64,000 nucleotides of DNA, from the NCBI RefSeq assembly GCF_020215645.1, contig NZ_CP084058.1, positions 1 to 64,000 of the forward strand, in the 5' to 3' direction. Under the pieces are notes generated by a model. The model was not told where the DNA came from. It searched no databases and worked only from the letters and a program-made list of their open reading frames with translations. The position numbers and the translations under genes were made by a program. Below, piece by piece: positions 30,742 to 39,276 of this stretch (its first letter is position 1; each line of letters starts with the position of its first letter). The DNA comes from Nonomuraea gerenzanensis (lineage in GTDB: Bacteria; Actinomycetota; Actinomycetes; Streptosporangiales; Streptosporangiaceae).

Positions 30742-31463
30742 GCTTGCTGCTCCTGGGAGGTGTCGCGGGCCTGGGAAGTATCGCGGGCCTGGGAGATGTT
30801 GCGGGCCTGGGAGGTGTCGCGGGCCTGGGAGAGGTACTGGTAGGCGGAGGCGCGGGAGATGCCGAGCCGGGCGGCCACCTGGGGGACGGCGCGGCGTACG
30901 GCGAAGACGCCGCGTTCGTCCAGGGCCCTGAACAGGCTCAGGCGTTCCGCGCGGCTCAGGTCGGCCCAGGGTCTGCCCTGGTCGAGCTGATGGGCGTCGA
31001 CGACGGCGGCAACGACGGAGTCGATGTCGTCGCCGAAGGTCGTGGTCGGCGCGCCGGTGGGGGCGGCCAGCCCGGCCAGCTGCCCGATCAGCGTGTGGGC
31101 CTGGGTGACGGCGGTGATGTCCAGGTTCACGCACAGGGCGCCGAACATGGTGCCGGTGCTGTCGCGCAGCACCATGGTCGAGGATTTGACGAGCTTGCCG
31201 TCCTTGGTGCGGGTGACGTAGTTGAGCTGGTCCTCGGCCTGGTCGCCGCGGGCGAGCAGGCCCATGCCGATCTCGCTCATCGAGCCGCCGACGCTGCGGC
31301 CGGTGACCGTGCCGGCGATGGCGACCACCGAGTTCTCCGGGCGGCGGAAGTCGTGCACCACCACCTCGCAGAATGAGCCCAGGGTCGCCACGATGCCGTC
31401 CACGACGGGGGTGAGTGCGGCGATGATCGCGTCCTGCTCACGCTTCATGAGCGGCCGGCTCAC
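30738..31463 (-). CDS. YheO/DauR-like transcriptional regulator (PAS plus HTH)
   Basis: The 241-aa protein has a YheO-like PAS domain (about 12-125, with SFCEVVVHDFRRPENSVVAI and DSTGTMFGALCVNLDIT) and a C-terminal helix-turn-helix (VPQVAARLGISRASAYQYLSQ), the DauR layout. The tail is four SQARDT-like hexapeptides encoded by an 18-bp tandem repeat. It likely regulates the coupled dehydratase gene in response to an amino acid. GTG 31463 or ATG 31448 may be the start. Confidence 0.85.
30759..30830. repeat. Four tandem 18-bp repeats in regulator 3' end
   Basis: Four contiguous copies of an 18-bp unit ending GCGGGCCTGGGA lie at 30759, 30777, 30795 and 30813, differing at a few bases. They add hexapeptides to the regulator tail immediately before its stop and the coupled dehydratase start. 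Confidence 0.9.
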
Positions 31464-31599
31464 GTACGAGGGCCCCGACCGGACCGCCGACGCAGCTACG
31501 GGCGGGGCGGGGCTCGGTGAAGAAGGCCGCGTAAACGCGGTTGCGCCGGGACCGGAGGTCGGCGGGGTCCGTCAGGTAGGCCAGCACCTTGATCACCAC
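31438..31599 (-). pseudogene. RidA-like fragment (C-terminal half only)
   Basis: The 53-aa reading MVIKVLAYLTDPADLRSRRNRVYAAFF followed by PRPARSCV matches the C-terminal half of RidA enamine deaminases (VVKVxVYLTDxADF, VYAxFF, PARSxV). The N-terminal half is missing. Yet GGAGG (31606-31610) lies six bases before GTG 31599, so the fragment could be translated. RidA destroys the 2-aminoacrylate released by threonine/serine dehydratases, and such an enzyme is encoded two genes downstream. It is either a decayed gene or a minimal peptide kept for coupling. Its stop overlaps the regulator start by 26 bp. Confidence 0.65.
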
Positions 31600-31767
31600 A
31601 CCGATCCTCCACGGTTCTCTGATCCATCTGGACATACTGTATATGGATTGGATGGACTGTCCAGGCGGCGCACTGGCCGGAGGAAGTCGAGCTGCAGCCA
31701 GTGGCCCGCGCCGTACAGCGACAAGGCCCGGCCGGCCGCCGGAGAGCCCACGCAGGCGTGACGGTGC

Positions 31768-32616
31768 TCAGCCGCCGTCGGCGCACCCGGCCTGGGCGTC
31801 GCGGTACCAGGAAGACACCTCCGCCTGTTCGGGACCGGCATAGATGACGACCTTGGTACGCCCCGACAGGAGCACCCCCGATGGCCACCACCCATCGGGC
31901 ACATCGCGGCGGACCTCTCGCTTGGCTCCCACGCGGAAGGAGTCGATGTCCATCCCGCGCTTGGCCAGCTCGCCGCGCAGTTGCCCCACCGTCATGCGCA
32001 GGTAGGGCACGCAGTGCAGCACCTCCCCTGGGGCGCTGATCTCGCCGGTGGTGGCGTAGTTCTCACCGTCCCTGGCGGGTCTGCCCAGGATCACGCCGGC
32101 GGGCCCTGCCAGGTCGGCGGGGATCCGCAGCCTCACGGTGCAGGGGTCCTCGAAGGCCGGGCAGCCCGGGTCGGGGATCGGCTCGATCTGCGGTGTCGCC
32201 TCCTCGGCCGACGTGCCGTGACCGCCGACCACCTTGCCCACCAGGCTCGGTGACACCGGCTCCAGCTCCAGCGTGACCGGGAGGCCACGCGCGCGGAACT
32301 CCTCGGCGTACTGCTCGGGCGAGGCGTAGACGTCCTTCACGGTGACGATGTAGTCCTCGCCCGACCTGGCGAACTCCAGCGCCGCCGCCGGTCGTGGCCA
32401 GACCGCGACGCCGAGGGCGGCCACGGCGATGACGGTGCCCAGCGCCACGGTGAGCACCACCGGCTTCCAGGTCCGCCTGCGGGGCGCGGGTTGCGGCCCG
32501 GACGCGGCCATGATGCGCCGGGCGTGCGCCGCCAGCTCCGACGGGTCGGCGCGCACCCCGGCGGCCGGATCGTGTGCCCGGAGCAGGCTTCTGAGCTGCT
32601 TGACATCGTGGTTCAT
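31768..32616 (-). CDS. Membrane-anchored anti-sigma-like protein
   Basis: The 282-aa protein has a cytoplasmic N-terminus of about 50 residues (MNHDVKQLRSLLRAHDPAAG), one membrane span (VVLTVALGTVIAVAALGVAVW) and an extracytoplasmic domain with three cysteines. This architecture, directly after an ECF sigma gene, is that of a membrane sensor or anti-sigma factor. ATG 32616 overlaps the sigma stop (ATGA). No zinc anti-sigma motif HxxxCxxC is present, so the sigma-binding role is from context. Confidence 0.75.
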   Translation of the reverse strand: MNHDVKQLRSLLRAHDPAAGVRADPSELAAHARRIMAASGPQPAPRRRTWKPVVLTVALGTVIAVAALGVAVWPRPAAALEFARSGEDYIVTVKDVYASPEQYAEEFRARGLPVTLELEPVSPSLVGKVVGGHGTSAEEATPQIEPIPDPGCPAFEDPCTVRLRIPADLAGPAGVILGRPARDGENYATTGEISAPGEVLHCVPYLRMTVGQLRGELAKRGMDIDSFRVGAKREVRRDVPDGWWPSGVLLSGRTKVVIYAGPEQAEVSSWYRDAQAGCADGG

Positions 32617-33131
32617 ATGGCGCTCTCTCCGAGTTCCGGCCGGTGGTGAGGGTGGTCGGCGAGGGACTGTTCGAGCCGTTTGCGGGCGCGGTGCAGCCGC
32701 ATCGCGGCCGCCGCTCTGGAGCAGCCGGCGACCTGGGCCGCTTCGCGCAGGTCGAGCCCTTCCCAGGCGACCAGCAGCACCAGCTCCCTGTCGCTCTCGC
32801 TCAGGTCGTTCAGTGCCGTCAGGGCGGCCTGCCGCGCGACGACCGCGACGGCGTGGTCGCCGATGTCGCCGGCGTCGTGGACCGCGAGCACCTCCTCGCG
32901 CCGCTGCTCCTTCTTGACGAGGTTGCGGATCAGGTTGCGGGCTGTGACGTACAGCCACGGCAGTGGGCGGTCGGGTGGTATGTCCCGGTGCTTCTGCCAC
33001 GCGATCCTGAACGTCTCGTTGGCGATGTCCGGCGCGTCGGAGGGGCCGACGCGCCGCCACGCATATCGAAGGACCGACTCGTAGTGCTCCTGGAACAGGA
33101 GCGTGAAGTCTGCTTCTTCATCCACAGTCAC
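32613..33131 (-). CDS. ECF RNA polymerase sigma factor
   Basis: The 172-aa protein has sigma region 2 (LLFQEHYESVLRYAWRRVG...APDIANETFRIAWQKHRDIP, with PWLYVTARNLIRN) and region 4 (LNDLSESDRELVLLVAWEGLDLREAAQVAGCSRAAAAMRLHRARKRL). It should redirect RNA polymerase to a small regulon controlled by the coupled membrane protein. The start is GTG 33131; GTG 33125 has better spacing from AGGGGG and may be the real one. No autoregulated -35 AAC motif was confirmed. Confidence 0.92.
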   Translation of the reverse strand: MTVDEEADFTLLFQEHYESVLRYAWRRVGPSDAPDIANETFRIAWQKHRDIPPDRPLPWLYVTARNLIRNLVKKEQRREEVLAVHDAGDIGDHAVAVVARQAALTALNDLSESDRELVLLVAWEGLDLREAAQVAGCSRAAAAMRLHRARKRLEQSLADHPHHRPELGESAI

Positions 33132-33236
33132 ACCCCCTATGTGTCGCCAGGACGTCCGACATCACCCGGGATGCGTACTGAAAAGCGGCTATCGTGGCCC
33201 CTCCTTGATCTCTGCCCTCACAGTGGGAGACGGTCC

Positions 33237-33452
33237 GTGACAGATCGCGATCTCTTCACCTACGCGTTGGTGGCCGGCACGATCGCCCTTGCCATCGCGA
33301 TCCTCAGCACGATCTTCGGAGATGTGGCGAGAGCACCCGGCTTCGCGATCTCAAGCGCCCTGATAGGCATCGGATTCATGCTCGCTGCCGTCGCCCTTGC
33401 GATCTTCGAGCGGCGCGACAAGGGAAACTCTGGTCCAGGGCAGCGTGGATGA
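33237..33452 (+). CDS. Small two-span membrane protein
   Basis: The 71-aa product (MTDRDLFTYALVAGTIALAI) has two membrane helices and a charged tail. GTG 33237 is preceded by GGGAGA at good spacing. It is divergent from the sigma gene, 105 bp away, so it could belong to that regulon. No family was recognised. Confidence 0.65.
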   Translation: MTDRDLFTYALVAGTIALAIAILSTIFGDVARAPGFAISSALIGIGFMLAAVALAIFERRDKGNSGPGQRG

Positions 33453-33552
33453 CGCGGATGGTGACCTTGAGGCCGGTGCCTCCAGCGGTGCCGCCGTGGC
33501 GGCCTCCTTGCCGGTGCCGGCCATAGATCGAACCCGGCGCCGCCAGCGGTGC

Positions 33553-34509
33553 TCAGTCACCGAGGAAGGTGGCCAGCAGCGGGTTGACCTGTTCCGGGGC
33601 GTCCTCGTGGACGTTGTGCCCGGCGCCGGGAATGATCCGCACCACGGCGCCGGGGATGCGCCTGCCGTACTCCGAGGCGTAGGAGGCGGGCAGCCACTGA
33701 TCGGCCTGTCCCCAGATCACCAGGGTGCGGGCGCGCAGGCGGGCGAGCCCGGCGTCCGTGGCCGTGTAGTCCTGGCTGCGGACGAGCCGGACGAACGCCT
33801 CCCGCTTGTCCGGGCGGGACATCCAGTGCCAGGTCTCGTCCACGACCTCGGGGGTGACCCGGTCCTGGTGGGCGAAGGCGGTGCGCAGGCTCCGTTCGAA
33901 GTCGGCGCGGCCCATCAGCTTGACCGCCAGCTCCCCCACGACGGGGATGGAGAACAGCGCCGTCTGCGAGGCGAGCGGCTTGTCCAGGCCAGGGGAGTCG
34001 AGCAGGACGAGCCGGTCGACGCGGGCCGGGTGGTGCTCGGCGTAGTACAGCGACCAGGCGCCTCCCCAGGAGTGCCCGACCAAGCGGACGGCCGGCAGTT
34101 TCGCCGCGTCCAGGAAGGTTCCGAGCGCCCGTGCCATGCCGGGGATGTCGTAGGCGAACTCCCCCTTCACGGTGGTGTATCCCTGGCCGGGCAGGTCGAC
34201 GGCGTAGACGGTGTGCTCGCGGGACAGCGCCGCGATGGTGTGTCGGTAGGAGTACAGCCACTGCGCCCCGCCCGCCACCAGCACCACCGGTGACCCGCTG
34301 CCTGTCCTGCTGTAGTGGAAGCGCGCCAGGGGGGTGTCGAGATAGCTGCTCTCGTACGCCGAGCGGTAGCCGTCCACGGCCGCCGGTCGCCAGCCGTACG
34401 CGCCGAACAGCGTCACGGCCACCAGCACGGCGAGCACGGCGGCGACCCGGCGCGGCCAGCGCCTTCCGTGGCGTGGGGTCGGGGGAGCCGGCTGTCCGAG
34501 GTGTTCCAT
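33553..34509 (-). CDS. Alpha/beta hydrolase, membrane-anchored or secreted
   Basis: The 318-aa protein has an N-terminal hydrophobic segment (VAAVLAVLVAVTLFGAYGW), then an alpha/beta hydrolase fold with nucleophile elbow GHSWGG, oxyanion region VLVAGGAQWLYSY, an acid in the strand LVIWGQADQWLP and catalytic His in GAGHNVHEDAP. The substrate is unknown; related proteins include esterases and haloperoxidase-like enzymes. ATG 34509 is used. Confidence 0.88.
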   Translation of the reverse strand: MEHLGQPAPPTPRHGRRWPRRVAAVLAVLVAVTLFGAYGWRPAAVDGYRSAYESSYLDTPLARFHYSRTGSGSPVVLVAGGAQWLYSYRHTIAALSREHTVYAVDLPGQGYTTVKGEFAYDIPGMARALGTFLDAAKLPAVRLVGHSWGGAWSLYYAEHHPARVDRLVLLDSPGLDKPLASQTALFSIPVVGELAVKLMGRADFERSLRTAFAHQDRVTPEVVDETWHWMSRPDKREAFVRLVRSQDYTATDAGLARLRARTLVIWGQADQWLPASYASEYGRRIPGAVVRIIPGAGHNVHEDAPEQVNPLLATFLGD

Positions 34510-34719
34510 GGTGTCCTCTGGGTGGTGGGAGGGGCGGGCGTCCCCAGGAGGACGGGCAGGGGACGGCCGGTGTGACGGGCGCGAGAGTGATCTCCTTCAC
34601 ACGCTCCCCGTCACAGTGCTGTGCTCCGGCCTCCCGAAGTTCAGTCGGCTGACCGATCGTGCCGGGGCGATCGGGGCCTTACGGTCGTGATCGGCCGGAC
34701 AGTACATGGAGGAGATGTC

Positions 34720-35184
34720 GTGCAGAGCATCACTGTGGAGCCCGTAGGTGTCGTCGTCGGTGGCCGTGCCGAGGCGTTCGACGACGACTGGAACGCCGAG
34801 CAGGCGGTGATCCGCATCGACGGCACCCGGTTCGGGCCGGACACGCTCGCCGGGCTGGACGCGTTCTCGCATCTGGAGGTGGTGTTCCGGTTCCATCTCG
34901 TGGATCCGTCCGCGATCTCCACCTCGGCTCGTCACCCGCGTGGCAACCCCGACTGGCCGCGGGTCGGCATCTTCGCCCAGCGGGGTAAGAACCGCCCGAA
35001 CCTGCTGGGGGTCTCCCGCTGCCGGTTGCTCGCCGTCGATGGGCTGGATCTTCATGTACGCGGCCTGGACGCCGTCGACGGCAGCCCGGTCCTCGACGTC
35101 AAGCCGTACATGGCCGAGTTCGGCCCGCAGGGCGAGACGGTGCAGCCGGAGTGGGCGACCGAGCTGATGCGCGCCTACTACTGA
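34720..35184 (+). CDS. TrmO/TsaA-family protein (tRNA methyltransferase fold)
   Basis: The 154-aa protein matches the TsaA/YaeB family, whose E. coli member TrmO N6-methylates t6A37 in tRNA-Thr with SAM. Visible features are VEPVGVV at the start, LDAFSHLEVVFRFH, the SAM-pocket region ARHPRGNPDWPRVGIFAQRGKNRPN, and LDVKPYMAEF. GTG 34720 has GGAGGA six bases upstream. Actinobacterial members can act on other substrates, so the exact reaction is open. Confidence 0.85.
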   Translation: MQSITVEPVGVVVGGRAEAFDDDWNAEQAVIRIDGTRFGPDTLAGLDAFSHLEVVFRFHLVDPSAISTSARHPRGNPDWPRVGIFAQRGKNRPNLLGVSRCRLLAVDGLDLHVRGLDAVDGSPVLDVKPYMAEFGPQGETVQPEWATELMRAYY

Positions 35185-35221
35185 TCCGCACCGGCCGCCG
35201 GGGCTGATGGAGATGCGTCGT

Positions 35222-35974
35222 TCAGCCGAGCTCCAGGCCGCCGTCGATGGTGAGGACCTGGCCGGTGAGCCAGGTGGCGGCGGGGTCGGCGAGGCGCACG
35301 ATCCAGGTGGCCACCTCCTCGGGGGTGCCGCGGCGGCCGAGGGGGATGCGGGCGGTCTCGTCCTGCTTCAACCGGTCGATGACGTCGTCGGGGAGGCCGG
35401 CGGCGGTCAGGGCCTCGCTCTCGGTGGGGCCGGGGGCCAGGGCGTTGACGCGGACGCCGTCGGCGGCCAGCTCCAGGGCCCAGCTACGGGTCAGCTGTTC
35501 GAGGGCGGCCTTGGAGGCGGCGTAGTGGGCGGCGCCGGGCAGCGGGCGGTGGCCGAAGGTGCTGGAGATGTTGACGATCGTGCCGCGGCCGGCGCGCAGG
35601 TACGGGAGCGCCGCCTTGGCCAGCAGGCTGGGCGCGACCACGTTGAGTGCCAGGAGGTCGGTGACGCGCTGGGCGTCGGTCTCGGCCAGCGGCATGACGG
35701 CGGTGGCGCCGGCGTTGTTGACCAGGACGTCCACGCGGCCCCAGCGGCCGGCCGCCGCGTCGACGACGTCCTGCGGAGCGCCGGCGCGGGTGATGTCGGC
35801 CGGCAGGACGGCGATGCCGGGGTGCTGGGCGGCCGTCCGGTGCAGGGCCTCGGCGCGGCGGCCCACCGCGAGCACGTGGGCTCCGGCGCTGGCGAAGGCG
35901 AGGGCGGTGGCGCAGCCGATCCCTGATCCTGCGCCGGTCACGATGACGACCTGGTCCTGTAGTGAGGCGGTCAC
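35222..35974 (-). CDS. Short-chain dehydrogenase/reductase
   Basis: The 250-aa SDR has the nucleotide motif GAGSGIG, NNAG, catalytic Ser in NISSTF, YAASK, and the C-terminal LTIDGG of classical FabG-like SDRs. GTG 35974 follows AAGGAT. It is divergent from an ArsR gene across a perfect palindrome, so it is probably repressed by that regulator. The substrate is unknown. Confidence 0.9.
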   Translation of the reverse strand: MTASLQDQVVIVTGAGSGIGCATALAFASAGAHVLAVGRRAEALHRTAAQHPGIAVLPADITRAGAPQDVVDAAAGRWGRVDVLVNNAGATAVMPLAETDAQRVTDLLALNVVAPSLLAKAALPYLRAGRGTIVNISSTFGHRPLPGAAHYAASKAALEQLTRSWALELAADGVRVNALAPGPTESEALTAAGLPDDVIDRLKQDETARIPLGRRGTPEEVATWIVRLADPAATWLTGQVLTIDGGLELG

Positions 35975-35988
35975 GGGACGATCCTTCG

Positions 35989-36011
35989 TTCGATGTTCGT
36001 GAAACATCGAA
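35989..36011. promoter_or_regulatory. Perfect palindrome, probable ArsR operator
   Basis: TTCGATGTT (35989-35997) and AACATCGAA (36003-36011) are perfect 9-bp inverted arms around CGTGA. It lies between the divergent SDR and ArsR genes, 18 bp before the ArsR start, which is ideal for joint control. Confidence 0.8.
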
Positions 36012-36028
36012 CAAGCTACCATGGAGCC

Positions 36029-36385
36029 ATGAGACGGGCACATCACCCCGAAGTGGGCGAGATCACGCTGACCGAGGTGATGGCCGCCCTCAGTGACCCG
36101 ATCCGGGTCGGCGTGGTGCGGGTGCTGGCCGACGGGCGCGAGCGCGGCTGGGGTGATCTGCGGGCGCCGGTGGCCAAGTCCACGCTCAGCCATCATCTGC
36201 GGGTGCTGCGTGACGCCGGGCTGACCCGTACGCGGCAGGAGGGCACCCGCTGCTTCGTGACCCTGCGGCGGGAGGAGCTGCAGGGGCGCTATCCGGGGCT
36301 GATGGAGGCGGTGCTGGCCGCGGCCGAGGACGAGGACGTCGGCCACCAGGTGAGCGCGAAGGACGACGCGGCACCGGCTGTCTGA
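36029..36385 (+). CDS. ArsR-family repressor
   Basis: The 118-aa protein has the ArsR winged helix (LSDPIRVGVVRVLADG, KSTLSHHLRVLRDAGLTRTRQEGTRCFVTL). No metal-binding ELCVCD motif is present, so the ligand is probably an organic compound. ATG 36029 lies just after the palindrome shared with the divergent SDR gene. Confidence 0.88.
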   Translation: MRRAHHPEVGEITLTEVMAALSDPIRVGVVRVLADGRERGWGDLRAPVAKSTLSHHLRVLRDAGLTRTRQEGTRCFVTLRREELQGRYPGLMEAVLAAAEDEDVGHQVSAKDDAAPAV

Positions 36386-36405
36386 GCCGACCGCCCGGGG
36401 TGATG

Positions 36406-37161
36406 TTATGCCGGGGCTCGCCTGACCAGGGTGAGGTCGGTGACGAAGGTCATCTCGACCCCGTCGCCCAGCACCGAGGCCAGCTCCGCCAGCAACGGCT
36501 CCCGCCGCTCCGCGGGCAGGATCCGGTAGGCGGGGATGGTGCGGACCAGGTCGAGGTAGCGGGTGGCGTCGTACCACTCCGTCCACGAGTAAGAGCGCTC
36601 GTCGAGGTCGGTGAAGCGCGGGTCGCCGGAGAGCAGGTGCTGGACCTCCTCGTTCCTGACCGGTGTGTCCTGGTGCGAGCTGTAGCTGCTCACGCCGTGG
36701 CGGTGGTCCACCTCGGCGAGGGTGGCCCGCAGGCCGGGGTCGGTGACGAGGTAGTGGTTCCAGAAGAGCGCCAGCGCGCCGGAGGGGGCCAGTGCCGCGT
36801 GCGCCAGGTCCCAGCGGCGCTCGGGGTCCACCCAGTGCCACGCCTGGGCCGAGTACAGCAGGGCGAAGGGCCGATCAGGGGTGTAGTCCTCGAAGATCCC
36901 GATCTCCACCCGGACGCCGGGGCACTTGGCCGCCAGGGCCGCCGCCATCCTCGCGTCGGGCTCGACGCAGGTCAGGTCGATCCCGCGAGCGGCGAAGGCG
37001 GCCGTGGCCTTGCCCGTCCCCGCCCCCACCTCCAGCACCGGGCCGTCGGGGGCGTACTCCAGGACCTCGGTCACGAGCCGGTCGGGATAGCCGGGCCTGG
37101 CCGCCTCGTACAACTCGACCGCCTGGCCGAACACGACACTCCGCTCACGGTCCACAGCCAT
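36406..37161 (-). CDS. SAM-dependent methyltransferase
   Basis: The 251-aa protein has the class I motif VLEVGAGTGKATAAFAARG, the acidic end of strand 2 (CVEPDARM), and YSAQAWHWVDPERR typical of small-molecule methyltransferases. ATG 37161 is preferred; a TTG at 37173 would overlap the TetR stop. It is downstream of the TetR gene on the same strand and probably cotranscribed. The substrate is unknown. Confidence 0.85.
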   Translation of the reverse strand: MAVDRERSVVFGQAVELYEAARPGYPDRLVTEVLEYAPDGPVLEVGAGTGKATAAFAARGIDLTCVEPDARMAAALAAKCPGVRVEIGIFEDYTPDRPFALLYSAQAWHWVDPERRWDLAHAALAPSGALALFWNHYLVTDPGLRATLAEVDHRHGVSSYSSHQDTPVRNEEVQHLLSGDPRFTDLDERSYSWTEWYDATRYLDLVRTIPAYRILPAERREPLLAELASVLGDGVEMTFVTDLTLVRRAPA

Positions 37162-37169
37162 GGCGCGAT

Positions 37170-37772
37170 TCAATCACGGCCGGGACGCAGGCCGATCGCG
37201 GGCAGGATCGCCTGGTCCACGATCGCCGCCAGGTACTCGTCGGAAGGCGGTGCGCCGGCGTCGAGCAGGTGCTTGGTGACCAGGGCCTCGCCGAGGTCGG
37301 CCACGACCGGGGTGAGCAGGTCGGCGGGGAAGTGGCCGCGGTCGGCGTAGTACTGCAGCACGGTGCGGGTGAACGTGCCGCCGCGGTGCGAGAAGACGCG
37401 CTCGAACAGGGCCTCCGACATCAGCGCGGCGCTCTTGGGGTCGGTGAGGATGGCCGAGACGGCCCGGCCCGCCGGGCTGAAGGCCCACTCCACCATGAGC
37501 CGCAGGGCGCGCACGAGGTCGCCGCGCAGGTCGGTGGCGCCGGGCGTGGGCTCCTCGACCGGGTGCTGGTGGTAGAGCGCGTCGAGCAGCACCTCGATCG
37601 GGTCCGACCAGCGGCGGTACAGCGTGCTGCGGGGGGTGGCCGCGCGCTTGGCGATGCCGTCCATGGTCAGCCGCCCCGCGCCGACCTCCACCACCTCTTC
37701 CAGCGCCGCGTCGTGGATGGCCTTGATCAGCTCTTCGCCTCGCCGGCGTGTCCGGATGGTGCGCTCGTCCAT
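37170..37772 (-). CDS. TetR-family regulator
   Basis: The 200-aa protein has an N-terminal HTH (IHDAALEEVVEVGAGRLTMDGIAKRAATPRSTLYRRWSD) and a helical ligand domain. It is divergent from a DUF418 membrane protein gene, and the 82-bp spacer holds two similar partial palindromes, so it likely represses both transcripts. Confidence 0.9.
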   Translation of the reverse strand: MDERTIRTRRRGEELIKAIHDAALEEVVEVGAGRLTMDGIAKRAATPRSTLYRRWSDPIEVLLDALYHQHPVEEPTPGATDLRGDLVRALRLMVEWAFSPAGRAVSAILTDPKSAALMSEALFERVFSHRGGTFTRTVLQYYADRGHFPADLLTPVVADLGEALVTKHLLDAGAPPSDEYLAAIVDQAILPAIGLRPGRD

Positions 37773-37786
37773 GTCCGCCCCTTGTT

Positions 37787-37837
37787 TAGCTACGCCAGTG
37801 TATTTTACCGTGGAGATTAGCTACAGTCGTGTATCTA
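37787..37837. promoter_or_regulatory. Twin TetR-operator-like sites
   Basis: The 20-bp site TAGCTACAGTCGTGTATCTA (37818-37837) has the symmetric form TAGnTACAnnnnTGTAnCTA. A diverged copy (37787-37806) shares TAGCTAC and GTGTAT, 31 bp upstream. They flank the promoter region between the TetR and DUF418 genes. Confidence 0.7.
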
Positions 37838-37854
37838 GATTCGAGGGGACAGCC

Positions 37855-39012
37855 ATGTCCATCGCTCCACCGGCTCCCGTGCGGGAAGCCACCCCCATCG
37901 CGCGGCGCGCGCTCGCTCCCGATCTCGCGCGGGGGCTGATGCTGCTGCTCATCGCGCTGGCGCACGCGCACATGTACCTGTCGGGTCACGAGGCGGGCTT
38001 CCGCGGATACGCGCTCGACGGCGGCCCGCTCGACCGGCTGGTCGCCGGGGTGCAGATCCTGCTGGTGGACGGGCGCGCGCTGCCCATGTTCGCCGCCCTG
38101 TTCGGCTACGGCCTGGTCCAGCTCGCCAACCGCCAGCTCGCCACGGGCCGGAGCTGGCCGCAGGTGCGCTCGGTGCTGCGCCGGCGGAGCCTGTGGCTGC
38201 TGGCCTTCGGGTTCTGCCACGCGCTGCTGCTGTTCTTCGGGGACATCCTCGGGGCGTACGGGCTGATCGGGCTCGTGCTCGTCGGGTTCATCCGGAAGGA
38301 GGACCGGGCGGTGCTGCGGGCGGCCGTCGTCGGGCTCGTGTTGCACGTGGTGGTGCTGTACGGGTTCGGGCTGCTCACGATCTCGGCGCCCAAGGGCGAC
38401 ACGCCGGCGGCGATGGCCGATCCGGTCGAGGCGCTGATGATGCGGCTGATCGGCTGGTCCGGGATGACGCCCACCTACTTCGCCGCCAGCGTGGTGCCCG
38501 CGTTCCTGTTCGGGATCTGGGCGGCGCGGCGCCGGGTGCTGGAGGAGCCTGCCGCGCACCGGCCGCTGCTCGTGCGCGTCGCCACCGTGGGCACCGCGCT
38601 GGCCGTGCTGGGAGGGGTGCCGCTGACGTTGATCGACACCCAGGTGTGGGCCACGTCCGACCTGGTGGCGGTGTCGGCGTACGCGCTGCACAGCGTGACC
38701 GGCATCGCGGGCGGGCTGGCGTACGCGGCGATCATCGGGCTCGCCGCCGCGCGGATGTCGTCAGGGCCCGTCGTCAGGGCGCTCGCCGCGACCGGCCAGT
38801 GGTCGCTGACCTGCTACCTCCTCCAGTCGGTGATCTTCGTGTCGGTGTTCGCGCCGTACGCGGGAGGGCTCGGCACCCGCGTCGGCGACGCGGCGGCCTC
38901 CGGCATCGCCGTCGTGGCGTGGCTGGTCACCGTGGTGCTGGCGGCGTTGCTCGCGCCCCGCAGGGGACCGGCCGAGACCGTGCTGCGCCGCCTCACCTAC
39001 GGGCGTCGGTGA
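37855..39012 (+). CDS. DUF418 membrane protein
   Basis: The 385-aa protein has about ten membrane helices, the N-terminal motif PDLARGLMLLLIALAHAH, LPMFAALFGYG, and the C-terminal DUF418 segment (LAATGQWSLTCYLLQSVIF). Family members are thought to be transporters or acyltransferase-like membrane proteins; function is not settled. ATG 37855 follows GAGGGGACAGCC. Confidence 0.88.
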   Translation: MSIAPPAPVREATPIARRALAPDLARGLMLLLIALAHAHMYLSGHEAGFRGYALDGGPLDRLVAGVQILLVDGRALPMFAALFGYGLVQLANRQLATGRSWPQVRSVLRRRSLWLLAFGFCHALLLFFGDILGAYGLIGLVLVGFIRKEDRAVLRAAVVGLVLHVVVLYGFGLLTISAPKGDTPAAMADPVEALMMRLIGWSGMTPTYFAASVVPAFLFGIWAARRRVLEEPAAHRPLLVRVATVGTALAVLGGVPLTLIDTQVWATSDLVAVSAYALHSVTGIAGGLAYAAIIGLAAARMSSGPVVRALAATGQWSLTCYLLQSVIFVSVFAPYAGGLGTRVGDAAASGIAVVAWLVTVVLAALLAPRRGPAETVLRRLTYGRR

Positions 39013-39017
39013 CGAGT

Positions 39018-39267
39018 TCATCCACAGGCTGTGGGCTGGGGCTCGCAGCCTGTTGACCAGGGTTGCGCCGTTACCTCGCGGCGGCTGCCGAGGGTGTGGT
39101 ATGGAACCTCGGGGAAGTCGTCCCAGTGTGCCGCTGACCAGGTGAAACGTCCACCGGTGGAGCCGGGGGCGGGCACGTCCGGCGCGGGTGCCGTCACTAC
39201 CATGAGCGGCCCTCGCGCGGGTGTGGATCGCCACAGGGTTATCCACAGACTGGGGGAGTTGTCCACA
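39018..39267. promoter_or_regulatory. DnaA-box cluster away from oriC
   Basis: In the 264-bp gap between the DUF418 and MarR genes lie TCATCCACA (39018), TGTGGATCG (39222), the perfect boxes TTATCCACA (39239-39247) and TTGTCCACA (39259-39267). Two perfect boxes 20 bp apart, about 37 kb from oriC, suggest a DnaA-titration or regulatory site. Confidence 0.65.
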
Positions 39268-39276
39268 GGTTGTGCA

